Below, in pieces: positions 1 to 12,105 of a stretch of DNA of 64,000 bases; position 1 is the first letter of the stretch, and each line of letters starts with the position of its first letter. Where the stretch lies: NCBI GenBank assembly GCA_035582835.1, contig JAYKAV010002942.1, positions 209,230 to 273,229 of the forward strand, written 5' to 3'. The position numbers and the translations under genes were made by a program. Origin of the DNA: Phoebastria nigripes. Lineage: Eukaryota > Chordata > Aves > Procellariiformes > Diomedeidae. Below the pieces are notes generated by a model. It did no database searches. It was given only the letters and a program-made list of their open reading frames with translations, and was not told the origin of the DNA.

Positions 1-2227
1 TTTGTCTAACTCTGACAGTAGAAAGTGCTGGCAGTATCAGGAGTTTGGTTTAGATATCTTGTGTTTACTCTTAAAATTAAAAAAAGCATCCATTTTAGAC
101 TTTACCCAGAATGGCCCCAAGGCTACTGGTTGCCTTTAACAGGCAAGTTTCCCTGATTTTGTGCACTGAGTCTGCCTAAAACACAAAAATGGGCTGTATA
201 AAACAAGAGAAGACTTTTATTTGGAGACAGAAGNAGCACAGCACCACCTTTGGAAAAAACTCTGCTGGCACTAATGAACTCTATATAAAGTGCTCTCCCT
301 TCAGTATCTTTGGCTAAAGNCTTTTTCCTGCCTGGCTATGAAATGTTTGGAGGGTGAATCACCCTCTTAACCAGCACACTACCACCTCTGTAACACTTTC
401 CCAATTGGAAAAATGCGTGTGGATGAACTCTGAGCATCTGCACTTTCCCTTGTTCACCCAAAGGTAGTGACAAAGGTATTCTCACACTAAAATTATGTCT
501 CTCTTTTCTAGGTTAGCAGGCTTTGAGTTGGCTCTTCACTTCTCTTTCCTATGTTGGTAGGGAGCGCCTTAGTTGGTAGACATACAGACCCCAGGGATTA
601 CGTGCACAAAGACTCCATTAGCTTCACAGAAAAAGGAGACTTCAGCACTGAGATGCCTTTCTGCTCCTGGAGGAAGGACTGCCTGCAACTGCGGGGCCTG
701 TGGAAGAGCCATGAAAGGGGTGGGCAGAGGTCAGACCCAAACAGGCAAAGGGTACATTCCTTTTGTGGATGTGATGTGTTCCTAGTCAAAGGGCAAATAC
801 TTCCCAATGAACTGAAAGCTGCCACTTTGTGGTTTCTCTCATGTTTTGACTACCAGGATATATATAATAGTATGAAAGGATTGCACTGGCCTCACAACAG
901 TGCTTGCAGGTAGCTGCTGTGAGGTCCCCAAGGTGTCTATGCCCATGTGATGTGTTTGTGCCGTGAAGGCCATTCGCTAGTGCAACAGCCACGGTGACTG
1001 CCTGACCAAGGATGCTGCTGCTCGGTTCACACCACTGTGCAGCTAGCTGTGTACCTGCTGCATCTGAAATACCAAGCTATGTGCCCTGTGACAAACATAC
1101 CTCTGTGAATGATCACCAGAATACCTCCCCTACATTACTGCTCGATGTGTGCAGACAAGCTGACCCTACCACCTCAGCAGACAGCCTGAGAGGATTTCAG
1201 CCACAGCACTGGTGGCTCAGTCCTGGCTGAGCCTACGCCCTGACTGCATGCAAACCCACCCCAGCTGTCAGACACCCTGATCTCTGACACCAAGGGGTGT
1301 ATGTACAGCTGTGGAACTGTATGGATTCAGTTCTTGAATGTCTCAGAAACTCTCTGTATTTAGTACTTGAAACTAAATTTAGTACTTTATTTTTTAGAAA
1401 TTTATTTAGTACTTCNGAAACTCTCCAAAAAGTACAAACGCCTCTGGAAAGTAGGATGATACTGCTTTCTTCTTCCTGCTCTTGCCTCTTGGTCCTAATG
1501 AGCAAATGAGTTTTTCAAAGTGAGGAATAGCTCTTACTCTGTATATGCAGTGTCCTGTAGCACTGGGGTTGACTCTGAACTGGTGACGCTATTGTCATAA
1601 CTGGTCAACATTCCTGGTCTACCNGTCAGCAAGTCGAATTCAAGACTTAGAGAGAAAAGCTCTAAGAGGTACTATAGCCAACTTGTTTGTTCTTCATACT
1701 TCTCCCCTTCTTTATTTAGTTTGTTAGGAAGTCTAGAAAGGGGCTTCAAGGGACTTACTATATCAACATTCTGTTGAGGAAAGTGAGTGCTCAATGGACC
1801 AGACAATATTAAAGCTGCAGTGAAATGAATATTGTGAAGCATCTCATGTGTGCCTTTCAACTCAAAAATTTTCAGTGATTGGTTAGTGCTGATAATTCAA
1901 GTTGCACAGAAGTCAGAAGCTATAAAAAGAGATTGATTTGAGACAGGAAAAGAGAAATGGAAATAGGATATGCATTAAGCTATGAGCATTACCAGCTGCA
2001 GTTTCTGCTCACCTTCTCCGGGTTTGGAGGCAGAGATGAGAGAAGATTTTTAGTTTTATTATTTCTGGAGAAAAAATCAAAGAATGTCAATGAGAAAAAA
2101 ACAAGAAAAAANCTCATCCCCTTGACCTTTCTATCAGCATATGCAACCATTTCTCCTGAGGAACAAAACAAATCACGAAACACAGAAGAGGAAACTTNGT
2201 GGAAGGGAAGCAAAAGGATTTGGGAGG
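1..2227. other. Unassigned non-coding DNA
   Basis: No gene or recognisable repeat is seen here. Short open frames of up to 120 codons occur (for example 551-913 on the plus strand), but they overlap open frames on the other strand, have no family motif and no supporting splice sites. Several isolated Ns (near 234, 320, 1415, 1624, 2112 and 2199) are single ambiguous base calls. The base composition is AT-leaning and CpG-poor, as expected of vertebrate intergenic or intronic DNA. Confidence 0.6.
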
Positions 2228-2400
2228 AAGGATGGTGCAGTGGTTAGCGCATGAGCTTGCACTGGTTCAGTTCTTTGTCCTTTCTGGTCTTGTGTGGCTT
2301 CAGATCAGTTATTTCAGCTATGTCTTCTGTCCCTTTTAGTGCAATAGCATTTCTTTGATTATTGCAAGTATAAGCAGATTGAAACTAATTATGCCTTAGG
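2228..2400 (+). mobile_element. Degenerate tRNA-derived SINE (MIR-like)
   Basis: The head resembles a tRNA gene promoter. An A-box-like TGGTGCAGTGG lies at 2233-2243, followed by GTTAGCGC, and a B-box-like GGTTCAGTTCT lies at 2274-2284, about 30 bp later, which is the normal tRNA spacing. The downstream part (about 2290-2360) has the order of motifs of the MIR/CORE-SINE body: a CTTGTGTGGCTTCAGATCAG-like block, then CTGTCCC, then AATAGCATTT. It does not fold as a complete tRNA, because the acceptor stem is not restored after the B box, so a functional tRNA gene is unlikely. MIR-type SINEs are ancient in amniotes and copies in birds are heavily diverged. The family assignment is by eye and both boundaries are approximate. 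Confidence 0.55.
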
Positions 2401-3184
2401 CTGGGAAACCTATATGGCTCTTACCTTGGGGTAAGTAGGGTCCTTCCCTGGCAGAACTTATAACTCTCAGTAAAATCTTTCTCAGTCTTATTTCCCTCTT
2501 GTGATTAGCACGGCTAGTGCACATGCTAGCAGCAAGTCCAGCAGCACCGCACATTGGAAATGGAAGTTTACAGTGTGGGGATCTTCTTGGCTATTCCCAA
2601 GCTTGCACAGATAGGCATGTGGCAGCTTGGGCTGAGCACAAANAGGGAGTATCAGAGTAAGTTATAAATCCTCTACAAGACGATGACCTTTCTTCTGTTT
2701 TCCAATGTATCACAATTAAATATGCTCATCTTGCTTGTAGTATATTGATAATAACTTATGCTGTTCTTGTTTTGTTTGATATTGTTCTCTTAAACCTGTG
2801 TTGCATTACAAATATGTGTGCGCACACAAAGACACAGTCACGCATGCANGCATCTGCTACAAAATAGTCTGTTGATATCCTCACCACCTGAAAAGTGTCG
2901 GAGACATCAGGGCTGAGAAGTGTCAGCTTCTTCATATGGATTTGGTCAGCTCCCACCTCCAAGACCTCTGGATTCTGGGAAGCAGGTCCCTCCTGCATGA
3001 ATCTGAAGACCTCCTAGCTCAGTGCTAGGAAATCTTTTTACCAGGTCTTCCCGTGGTCTTCCAACTTCCTCTGTAAAGCACTGTGATCTTCTACAGAAGG
3101 AGACATTTTTCCTGGCTTCTCCTGTGATATTGCTTATGGTGCAAGGAGAAGGGGAACAGGTCTTTCATCTTGGCCCTGCTCCCC
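2401..3184. other. Unassigned non-coding DNA
   Basis: No gene is seen. The right part (about 2860-3184) may be the diverged upstream end of the CR1 copy that becomes recognisable from about 3185, but I cannot align it with confidence. A short CA/GC-alternating patch lies near 2815-2850. Confidence 0.45.
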
Positions 3185-3941
3185 AGGTCTGTCACTCAAA
3201 CCTCCAGNGACATCAAGCAATGCTGAGCTCTTCATGGAGCTGCAAGGAGATGGGACTGCAGCTTACTGGCTGGAAAGCAGCTTTGCAGCGAAAGACCTTG
3301 GGGTCCTGATGGACANGAAGTTGAACATGAGTCAGCCTTTGCGGCAATGAAGGCTGTCTGCATTTTGGGCTACATTACCACAGGCTGTAGATTGAGTGGA
3401 ATGACTACTACCCCTTCTCCACTATTAGACATTCGTGGGACTGCATGTGGAATACTGCATCGAGTTTTGGACTCACAGAACAAGAAAGATACTGTCAAAC
3501 TGGAGCAAATCTAGCAGAGGAAGATGTTTAGGAGAAGTATGTGGCGTGACAAGAGAGACTGAGGGAGCAGGTTTTGTTCTGCCAGGGAAAGCAAGCTGCT
3601 GTCTTCAGCTGCCAAAATGAGGTTACGGAGATGGCAGAGCCTGACTCTTCCTAAAGGTGCACAGTGCTGGGAGTGGGAGGCAGCGGGCACCAGCTGCAGC
3701 AAGGGAAATTCCATTACACATAAGGAAAACNTTTTTCAACACGAGGGTGTTTGAGCATTGAGATGTGTTGCCAGGACAGGTTGTGGAATCTCCATCCTTG
3801 GGGATATTGCAAACTCAACTGGGCATGGCCCTTAGCTGTCTGATGTAACTTTGTAGGTAACCCAGTGTTGAGCAGAGGTTGGACGAGATGGCCTCCGGAG
3901 GTCCCTTCAAGACCTAATTATTCTGTGATTATGTGATTCTA
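3185..3941 (+). mobile_element. CR1 LINE fragment, 5'-truncated, sense
   Basis: This is a 3' part of a chicken-repeat-1 family non-LTR retrotransposon. Visible landmarks in order are: the reverse transcriptase tail region around 3235-3330 (GAGCTGCAAGGAGATGGGA, then GGGGTCCTGATGGACA); the region encoding the end of ORF2 around 3330-3480; the block CAAGGAAATTCC...ACATAAGGAAAAC near 3700-3730; TTGTGGAATCTCCATCCTTG near 3780-3800; TTGGACGAGATGGCCTCC-GGAGGTCCCTTCAAGACCTAA near 3878-3917; and the terminal ATTCTGTGATTATGTGATTCT at 3920-3940. Frameshifts, stops and indels make it non-coding. CR1 copies in birds are usually 5'-truncated and lack clear target duplications. The 5' limit is uncertain and could lie up to about 200 bp further left. 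Confidence 0.9.
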
Positions 3942-3962
3942 CAGTATTGTCGTGAAAGTACG

Positions 3963-3984
3963 CACACACACACACACACACACA
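3963..3984. repeat. (CA)11 microsatellite
   Basis: Eleven uninterrupted CA units lie just after the end of the CR1 copy. This is a simple repeat that is likely to vary in length between individuals. Confidence 0.97.
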
Positions 3985-6900
3985 GAAAAAGGGTATGGGG
4001 AGGGTGCTTGCAATGATCAGATTCAGGACCTGGCCTTTATTTTAGGAAATATAAATAGTAATATGACTGTAAGTACAGTCCCAGAAGGGCAGTGACCATA
4101 ACAGGTGCAGAACAGCAAGAAAGAGTTACAGACACCTAAGTAAACATTTCCTTCCACTGTTCCTCTTGAAGAGAGGTAGCTGGGCAACAGCTAGTCTCCC
4201 TCTCTTCTGAACAGCCAGGGCCTCTTCATTCAGAACATTGGCCACTCAGAGATAATGAATGGGTTCTTATTTTTCATCTGCTGCATTACATGCATATATT
4301 TTACAATAAGCAGAAGTGTCTGTCACTGATGGGTTACAATACTAAGAAGAGGGACAAAGCTGTAGAGATCAGCTTTTAAATTTAAGCTTGTATATCATTA
4401 AATGGTGTTTTTCCTGTGAGGCCAATGTCTGTAGCTACTCACCCCAGAGAACCTGCAGCTGAGATGCTTGACAAAGAAAGAGAAATGTATAGATGGGAAA
4501 GCAGATGGCAAAAGGACAACTAGTGAACAATAAAATAAATGTGTTTTTACATAATTACCAAGACCAGGCTTTCTTAGATGCTTACATCTATGCCTCTGTG
4601 GTACAGAACTAGCTTGATTTATTTTTGAAATGCAGTGGGTAACATCTTGTAAAAATGGGATTACATGAGACTTTCAGGAAGACAAAATTTCATAAAATGA
4701 CGGCATTACTGTGTGTTTCCACAAGCTTGCCATAACTCAGAAATTAAGGAGAAGATTGTCAGCTTGTCAAAATAACTTCCAAAAATGAAAGGGAGGCAAT
4801 TTGCCAAAGCTTAATAAAAACAGATGACATCTGCTCTTTCAGAGTCAGACTGATACTGCTAGCTACCTTAAATTGTACCTTATTCTCAATTCTGCAAAAG
4901 CTTTTGCCTGAGCTCAGCTTGATTACTATTGATTTCAATAGCACTATTGATAATAAAGAAGTAAGATAAGGACATATATTTAAGCCCTGCAGGATCAAAG
5001 TCTTATTCTGCTGAATTTTCTTATTGCTCCAAATCAAATTTTTTGGACATAGGGATACCACTGACACAAATAATTTGATTTTTTTTTTTTAATTAGAGAT
5101 TCAGCATTTCAGTAAATTGCCAATTTGTAAAACAAATCAGCATCATCTACTCTTTGTTTCTTTATGCTGATACTTTAATGCAACAGTGGCAGAGTTACTA
5201 GCATAAAATGCTGTCACTAAAAAAATGTCAGAATGACTATTTTCTCTACATAGTTCTGTTTACAATATTTTACATCAAGAAGCTATTCCACTGACATTAT
5301 CTCTTCAATTAGACAAGCCTGCTGTGCTGCTGGTAATTGCGAAGTGGATTATTGTACCAACACAAAGAAAGCTCTTCTCCAACATGTGTGTGAGAGCATA
5401 GTAGGTGGGGGCAATTATGCCCACAGTTTGGGTCTTCAGAGTTTATGAATGTCATATTTCAGAAGTATCTGGATATTCAGACTATGTTCAAGTGTCAAGA
5501 TAAGCTGAGGAAGAATGACCATAGAGCTCATAAGCAGAGTTGTAATATACTCCATTTTAGCAATCCACTCTGGTCTCTAACGTGGCAGAAAATTGATTGC
5601 CTGACAGTGTCCGGTCATAATGTAAGAGCATTGGGCTCCAGCACCACTAAAGATTCACTGTCATAGGCAGTAAAATGAGGCATTAACANATTTATATTGC
5701 CCTGACTTAGACTTGTCTTTGCCCCAGCTCTGTGTGCACTAATCCCATGCTGCCCACGCCGGGAGGGAGCACTTGCCAAACTCCCTTGCATTCAGGCTCA
5801 ACATGGCATGATCCAATGCAAATGTTGTGACTGCAGGACATTTGAAATGAAGCCATGGGTTGTATGTGCACAGGCTCCCTGTCTTGGTCAGGGAATTTAT
5901 CTTCACAGCCTGAAGATCACTACCTGATGGGACTCATATCTGAAGGTCCCACTTTGCAGGAGAATGCCTTAATTATCAGGTGGTGCAGAGATTTTAGTAC
6001 TTTGTAGGCCAACTGTTCCCCTCACCCCAAATCACATGGGTCACGGGCTATCTCTAGACAAAAAAAGAACAGTCCGGGGCTTAGTCCTGTCCCTGAAGCA
6101 AAGTAGCACAATAAAGAGTTTGCATTCACAGACTTGTCTTCTCCCTTTAAATAAGGAGACTGCATAAAAACTGCTTATTGAAAACAGTCCTTATCTTGTG
6201 CTATCCTCCAAACTGTGCCGAGTGAGCCAAAATTGGACCAGGAACCATTATAATCATTTAAGAGAATGAATGATCATGCTCCAGAGGCTGGGTCCATGCC
6301 CTGTTTGCTTTACTGGTACAGATGAGTCCTTGGGGATTAGCGTGCCCAGCTGAGGAGACCTGGTTTCTTGCCTTTGACCCAAAACCGCTTACATGAAACA
6401 GTTGCTGGCTATAACATGAGAAGGTGAGACTCTTCCTACTGGTGGAGAAAGGCATGTCTCGATCAGTCCTTTCAGGTGGAAATTATGTGAAAGATACTAG
6501 GCTGGGTTATAATTTATTTCAAAACCTGACCCGAAATGAGTGTGTGTACCCACAGTGTGTGTACCAGAACAGGCTAGAAAAAGAGGTTTCTGTATGTAAA
6601 AACCAGCATGGAGCTGCCATGTCCTGCTGGAAGGAAGGGGAAATCTGGCAGAAGGGAAACTGGTGGAAGGAGGGATGCTTCTCTCATCTTGCAGGACTTC
6701 CTGTGGTTTCTGAACGTTTGCCATTCAGGGCAAAAATGAAACAGAAACAGTTCAGAGGTTTTCAAAAGTTAAAAGAAATCAACTCTTCCCAAACCCTTTT
6801 CCGCAAAACCTCTCTCCCTTACTCAGATCAACCCAAGCAAGCAACAAGCTGCTGGTCGAGGCACTCATCTGGGCCACCTAAATGCCAGATTTAGGCCCTT

Positions 6901-8177
6901 GTTCTAGCTTTCCCCTTTGTGATCAGGAACTGGGACTTGCTACGGCTTCTCCAAGTCAGAACCAGCAAGCTGTAAAGTCTGTCTGCCTCCTCAGCCCCAT
7001 GCTTATTTAATGATCTCTACAGTATGGAGCTGCTGTAAGGAGAGAAGCCTCCATTAGGTAGTAATCACATCCAAGGTCTTACCCAGGATATGGGACCCTT
7101 CCTGTTCTTACTGTCTTTACTGTCTCCTTACTGTCCTTTCCTCACTCCCAGGAGAGTGTTATTCTGGGATGGAGACTTCTCAGACCCGAAATCCCGTTCT
7201 GAATCTTATAAACCTTTTCTGATTAACTTTTTTTCAAAGCCGGTAAATCCTTCCATCAACATGCTTTTGACAGTGACGTTTCCCAGCAATGACAGAAACA
7301 GCATTGAGTCATTAGAAAATCTCTTCAAGTCAGACTTTTACTGCATTGTACTTGTAAATCTGCAGAGAGTAGAGAGCTATTTGTGGAAAATTTTCCTGAT
7401 GTCCTTGTTTTTCAAGGCTCTAAGGATGTATGACAAAGAAATGCACAGATGCTTTTCCTAAATATATATGCTTCAGAGTGGACTAAGAGATTTAGCATCA
7501 AAATCATCTCTCCCTAAACACAAGGTAACACACTGACATTCAAAGAGAATGGCAACAGATCACTCTGCCAGTATGTGGTGATGGATTCTCAGCTCCTTGT
7601 ATGATTCATGCTGATAGCTAGATGTCAAGTCTTTGCTGCATACAAATGAAGAAAAAAAAAATAGTAACAATAAAAAAAATCTAGTGACTTCTGACAGGAA
7701 AAATCTGAGATAAGGGTGACCTACCTAAAAGAAGCTATGTATGTTAGATCCATTAATTTTATTTTCTTAGGAGTACTGAAAAGATGTGTCAGGTAGCATG
7801 AAGAGTTGCTGACATTTTCATGTACACCTTTTTTGGTTTCACTTTCCAGTTATGTGATTGAAAGCTACTGCATTTTTATGGGATTTTGTAGGAAGCCAAA
7901 GGCTAATATTTTCAAAAGCAGAGGTGTCACTCAGGAAGCTGAGCAACTCTGAAAGTCAAAGTCTGTTAATCACCTACATCATTTAGGCCAAGACCTTAAC
8001 AACGAGAAGTATTTGGCTGCCTCTTTGAATTCCAGTGACATCTTAAAATACAACATCCACCTTCTGCCAAACATATTCTACTGGGTATGCTAAAAACCTC
8101 CTAAAGGTTCATACTGCTCTTTGGAGCCACGTGGAATCTTTGGCCAAACTCAGAACTGTTGTTAAGCCAGGTTTTAT
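3985..8177. other. Unassigned non-coding DNA
   Basis: No gene or clear repeat is recognised over 4.2 kb. The longest open frame (6424-6894, plus strand, 156 codons) starts inside ordinary-looking sequence. Its product is rich in Lys, Gln and Ser without a signal peptide, transmembrane segment or family motif, and open frames on the opposite strand overlap it, so I do not call a gene. A second frame at 7090-7461 begins with a hydrophobic, low-complexity stretch encoded by CTTACTGT-type repeats near 7108-7140 and is likewise unsupported. A-rich patches occur at 7650-7680. Confidence 0.55.
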
Positions 8178-8500
8178 TTAAGAGCAAAGATAGGAATGGC
8201 TGTGCCAGACCAGGACCAATAATCCATCTCCCCCTGTATCCTGTCTCTGACAGTGGCCTAGAGCAGGCATGTTGGAAAGCGTATAGGAACAAGAATGTCA
8301 CGTAGTAATACTTCTCTGCGGTATTTTCCCAGTCTCCAAAAATTAGTGTTCAACAATCTTCTGAGCCAGCGTTGTCCTCTTTGTATCAAATAGTCCTCAA
8401 TGGATTTTTCTTCCTTGAGTTTTTCTGGTCAAATTTTGAACTCATCTTAATTTTTTGCTTCCACAGTGCCCTGTGCCAAAGGACTGCTGCCACCAGCCAG
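8178..8500 (-). mobile_element. Ancient CR1 (L3-like) LINE 3' end, antisense
   Basis: Read on the minus strand, this ends in the typical amniote L3/CR1-like 3' untranslated pattern. A CACTGTCAGAGACAGGATAC block (plus-strand coordinates about 8233-8252) is followed by ATGGATTATTGGTCCTGGTCTGGCACAG and a GCCATTCCTATCTTTGCTCTTA-like end. On the plus strand the matching landmarks are GTATCCTGTCTCTGACAGTGGCC (8236-8258), TCAATGGATTTTTCTTCCTTGAGTTTTTCT (about 8398-8427) and CCACAGTGCCCTGTGCCAAAGG (about 8461-8482). The recognition comes from recalled shared blocks, not an alignment. The copy is old, with many substitutions and no coding capacity. The right boundary is approximate. Confidence 0.7.
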
Positions 8501-11029
8501 TGACATTTGATGCCTTCTGATTCTTATGGGATTTCTTCATTAAAAATCTACTCATGCAACTACCTTCCAACCACAAGTGTTGCAAAATCATTGGGTACTT
8601 TTCCTGTGGATATCTCTGTTTCAGCTTCCTCTTTGTAAAATACAGCCACGTTCCCACAACATGTAAGGATGCCGCTTATGAATCACTGAGATGCTGTGCC
8701 AAGCCTGTGGAAAAACCCATTGGGAAAATGAACAGCTGAACAGCATGCTGTACATGAAACTGAGGCCCAGATAGTGAATAATGAGGAGAAAACAAATTAT
8801 CAGTGGGATGCTCATCAAGTGAACACCATCCTCTGGTGTACTGGACAAGCATAGACAAGCTTGTTATCCACTTCTGTAATTAGAAGCAGTGTCCTAATAT
8901 ATATGCAGAAATGCGCCAAATTCAGGTGACTCACGTTTGACTTACTTTGCAGTCTTAAAAAGTTGTTTCAGTGTAGCTTGTGCATGTGCATGTCCCATAT
9001 CAGAGATAACACCTTTCACTTAAAATGAGACAGCTGCATATTAAAAATTGATATTGTATTTTTTCTTTTTAAGTTCTAAAACTTGTAAGAGATTCGGTTT
9101 TGAGAACAGCTGAGCTGGTTTTTCTGCGAATTTCATTTCACATCCTACCCATTGCAGTATGGATAGGCCAGTGCAAATATTATTTCTGTAAATGAAAAAG
9201 ACCGCTGATAACTACTGTGACCTGTATAGATCGTATGTGCTAGGGTTAACTAGAGTGTTTATCAGGCTTATGTTGGTAATGAAAATGAGTTGCTCTTCAG
9301 TCACAGCGAGTTGTTCATAGCTAGCAGTTCCCATATACAACTAAATTGTGTTTTGTGTAGGGCAAGGTGTTTGCAAGACGTTCCAGGCTGGTAAATACAA
9401 AAGGGATGGATTTAGAAACACCTCTGAAAGCAGTATCCTATGACATTTATAATCCGGAAATATTTTTGTAACTATTGAGGAAAGCGTCAAATACNGATGC
9501 CAGCTGTCCAGCTGTGTTAGCAAAGAGCCAGGAGTGAACAGATCCAGAAGAGGTCTAAGTGGATTTCTAAAGTAAACTCTCCTTGTTCTGTCAGCTGTTT
9601 TACCTCTGGGTTAGAGCTGACATAAGCTTCCTGGTGATGCTTGAAAGATTGCCTTTTTCCTCCCCAAATCTTGCTTTCCTGCAGGTAGAGCAAGGTATTA
9701 CTGTTCCACAGCTGTCAGTGGTCCACGGGACCTGGCAATAGTAGTAGTGGAAGTTTGTATTAGTGAAGGTGGAAACTAAATGCAAAGACAGATGAAAATT
9801 CAATAGTCCTATGTTCTATAATACATATCTTGTGGCAACTAACTGGGGCAGTATTCCACCATGGTCTGGTGTGACCACACTGAAAAAGGACAGGAAATAA
9901 GCACTTTTGAGTTTCAAATTAAAAAAACAAGGGAATATAAAGATAAAAAGTGAATGAGTGAAGCAAACCTAAGTAAATATAAACTGTGAAAAATTCAATT
10001 GTTTCAGGTTTTCTGGATATAAAGCAGTCTTTGGACATACTTCCCAGCACAGACATAGCAAGATGTGCCAGCCATATGTGTAGAATGGCAGAACTAAAGA
10101 ATAAGAGGTATTGGGATGGAGGTGGCTTTTTGACATTAAATTTGCATCACAGCCAAAGTAATTACAGTGGTTACTCTTAGGCCACAACCTGGAGTGAAGC
10201 TGTGGTATAGTTAATTTCTTAGTGACAGAAGCTGACCTTCTCTGCAACAAGGGAACACATTGAGGAAAACCTGATGTGAGCCAAAGCAAAGTCTCACAGC
10301 TTTGTTTTTTTAGCTGTTAATACAAATAGCCATTACTCCATAACTTCTTTCTTGCAGGAGGTGTAATCTTCTGCACATGCTGANGGAGACAGAAGCAAGG
10401 TGCAGCATAAGCGGTAAGGTCATATATCCATGCTGTGGCATTACAGATGCACGGCGTTGCAGGTCTGTGCTGTACATCCAATGNGCTGTGTGATTATACA
10501 GAAGGCAGGGGAGGATGCATGAAGCCAAAAGGAGAAATCGCTGACAGTGTATGACTTTGGGGGCCCGGTGGGAAAGGGACTCTGCTGAGTGGTTGCTTTG
10601 TGGTCCGTAGCCTCTGCTTCCCCTTGCCTCTTTGCTCATTTACCCTGAGACAGTTGAATGAAAACCTCATGTACAGCCCTCGGGTAGGCATCCTCTCCCG
10701 GCAGGGGCACATAGGTTTTTGGGGTTGCCCTTTTGAGATGCCTAATTCTGCGAGGTGGCAGAAAATGGAGACTACGTTCCCAATCCTAGATACTAGGCAC
10801 CCGAATTTTGGCACCAAAGCATGTAAAACNTTGCCTCCCTCAGCAGTTTCCACTGCTCAGCTTTGACGGCAGCATTCTGTGTGGCTCTGGTTTTGGCAGC
10901 GAGTTAGTACTAATTTTGCTGTGGGTATCTGGAGGTGGAGGAAGGCTGAGGGCTGATGGCAACTGCAGAACTTTGGAATCACCAGTGACTGGCAGCTTCT
11001 CCAAATGAGGCTATAAACCCCCTCCTGGG

Positions 11030-11175
11030 CTGGCCCGGGGCTGCACAGCCATCATTCGCGCCGATGGTCTGGCTTTCTGCAGCAAGCGTGTGAGAGCGAA
11101 GCCGTGGAGCCAGCACTGGCTGCCGACCAACAAAGTCATCCGGCAAGGAAGGTTCGTTCGCCTGCTACCGCATGG
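11030..11175. promoter_or_regulatory. Small CpG-dense patch, possible regulatory element or exon
   Basis: About 12 CpG dinucleotides occur in roughly 145 bp (for example ATTCGCGCCGATGG at 11054-11067, GAGCGAAGCCGTGG near 11094-11107, and GTTCGTTCGCC near 11152-11162). The surrounding kilobases are strongly CpG-depleted. CpG retention in vertebrates suggests an unmethylated regulatory element, a recent insertion or a constrained exon. Frames are open on both strands across it but none has a recognisable product. It is too short to meet normal CpG-island length criteria. Confidence 0.3.
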
Positions 11176-12080
11176 GCAGGAAATGCCTCCTTCTTCACCT
11201 GCCACACACATCAGAGTGAAATGCTAACTTGTGCGGTGTGTGTGTGTGCTTGTAATGAGAGATCTTGCTTGGCACCGAGACAGAAAATGTCAAAGATGGG
11301 TGGTAAGAATAATATCGGAAGAAATTATGGACGACTCCGTCACTCTCCCAGCAGCTTTGTGTACATGATGCTGTAGGAGCAGCCTTTGGCAGCTGAGCTT
11401 TGGGCATATTTGAGTTGCTAAAAATTGCTCAGGAGGGACCTTTCATGGGCATGAAGTCTACATGGTGCGCTGTGGGAGTCACTGGCAGTGTGGTCACAGA
11501 CCTTACTGAGAGGGGAATCAAACCTGTAGCAAACAGGCAGCTAACTCCCAACACTTGCAGAGCTTCTCAAATTCTTCAATTTGTTGTAGTTACCAAAGGT
11601 GTCATCTCCTCTTCCGTCATCACAGTAATCCCTTCTACCACATGCTGTGCTAGATACTGCTGGTATCTAGCAGCTCTTTTTCATTCATTTTTGGTTACTT
11701 ATTTATATTTAATGCGAGATCCCTAAGAAAATAACAAGAAATGAAAAGCAAGTTCTAGAGGTGCTTGACCAGTGTATTATTTGGTATTGCAACCCATCTG
11801 GGTATATGTAACTAACATTTAGATTTAAACAGCTTGAAAATCATTTAACATTTCCCCATCTTTCATTTGTTTCTCCTCCTCTCCCTTCCCAAAATACTGA
11901 GCTCTTCGAAGGGTGAATGAAATGCCCGTGTCACTTTTTAATATCAAGGGAGAAGCTGATATATGATAAAAATTTCAAATTCAACATTCTTTTTATTCAC
12001 ATAGGGAAAAGAAAGGAAGAAATGTTAGCTTATTTATTTCCAGGAAACATTAAAAATTCCCTACCCTACCCTGCAGTGTG

Positions 12081-12105
12081 TTTTGTTTTGTTTTGTTTTA
12101 TTTTG
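12081..12105. repeat. (TTTTG)n pentanucleotide repeat
   Basis: Five units of TTTTG with one TTTTA interruption. Confidence 0.9.

Noticed and set aside
2228..2300. A functional tRNA gene
   Set aside because: A and B boxes are present but the acceptor stem and anticodon arm do not pair, and the downstream body is SINE-like.
6424..6894. 156-codon plus-strand open frame, the longest outside repeats
   Set aside because: No recognisable domain, no signal peptide or membrane segment, no exon context, and overlapping open frames on the other strand. It may be chance; codon-level conservation would be needed to revive it.
8757..8775. MIR fragment (GAAACTGAGGCCCAGATAG)
   Set aside because: Only about 20 bp match the usual MIR wording, which is too short to separate from chance.
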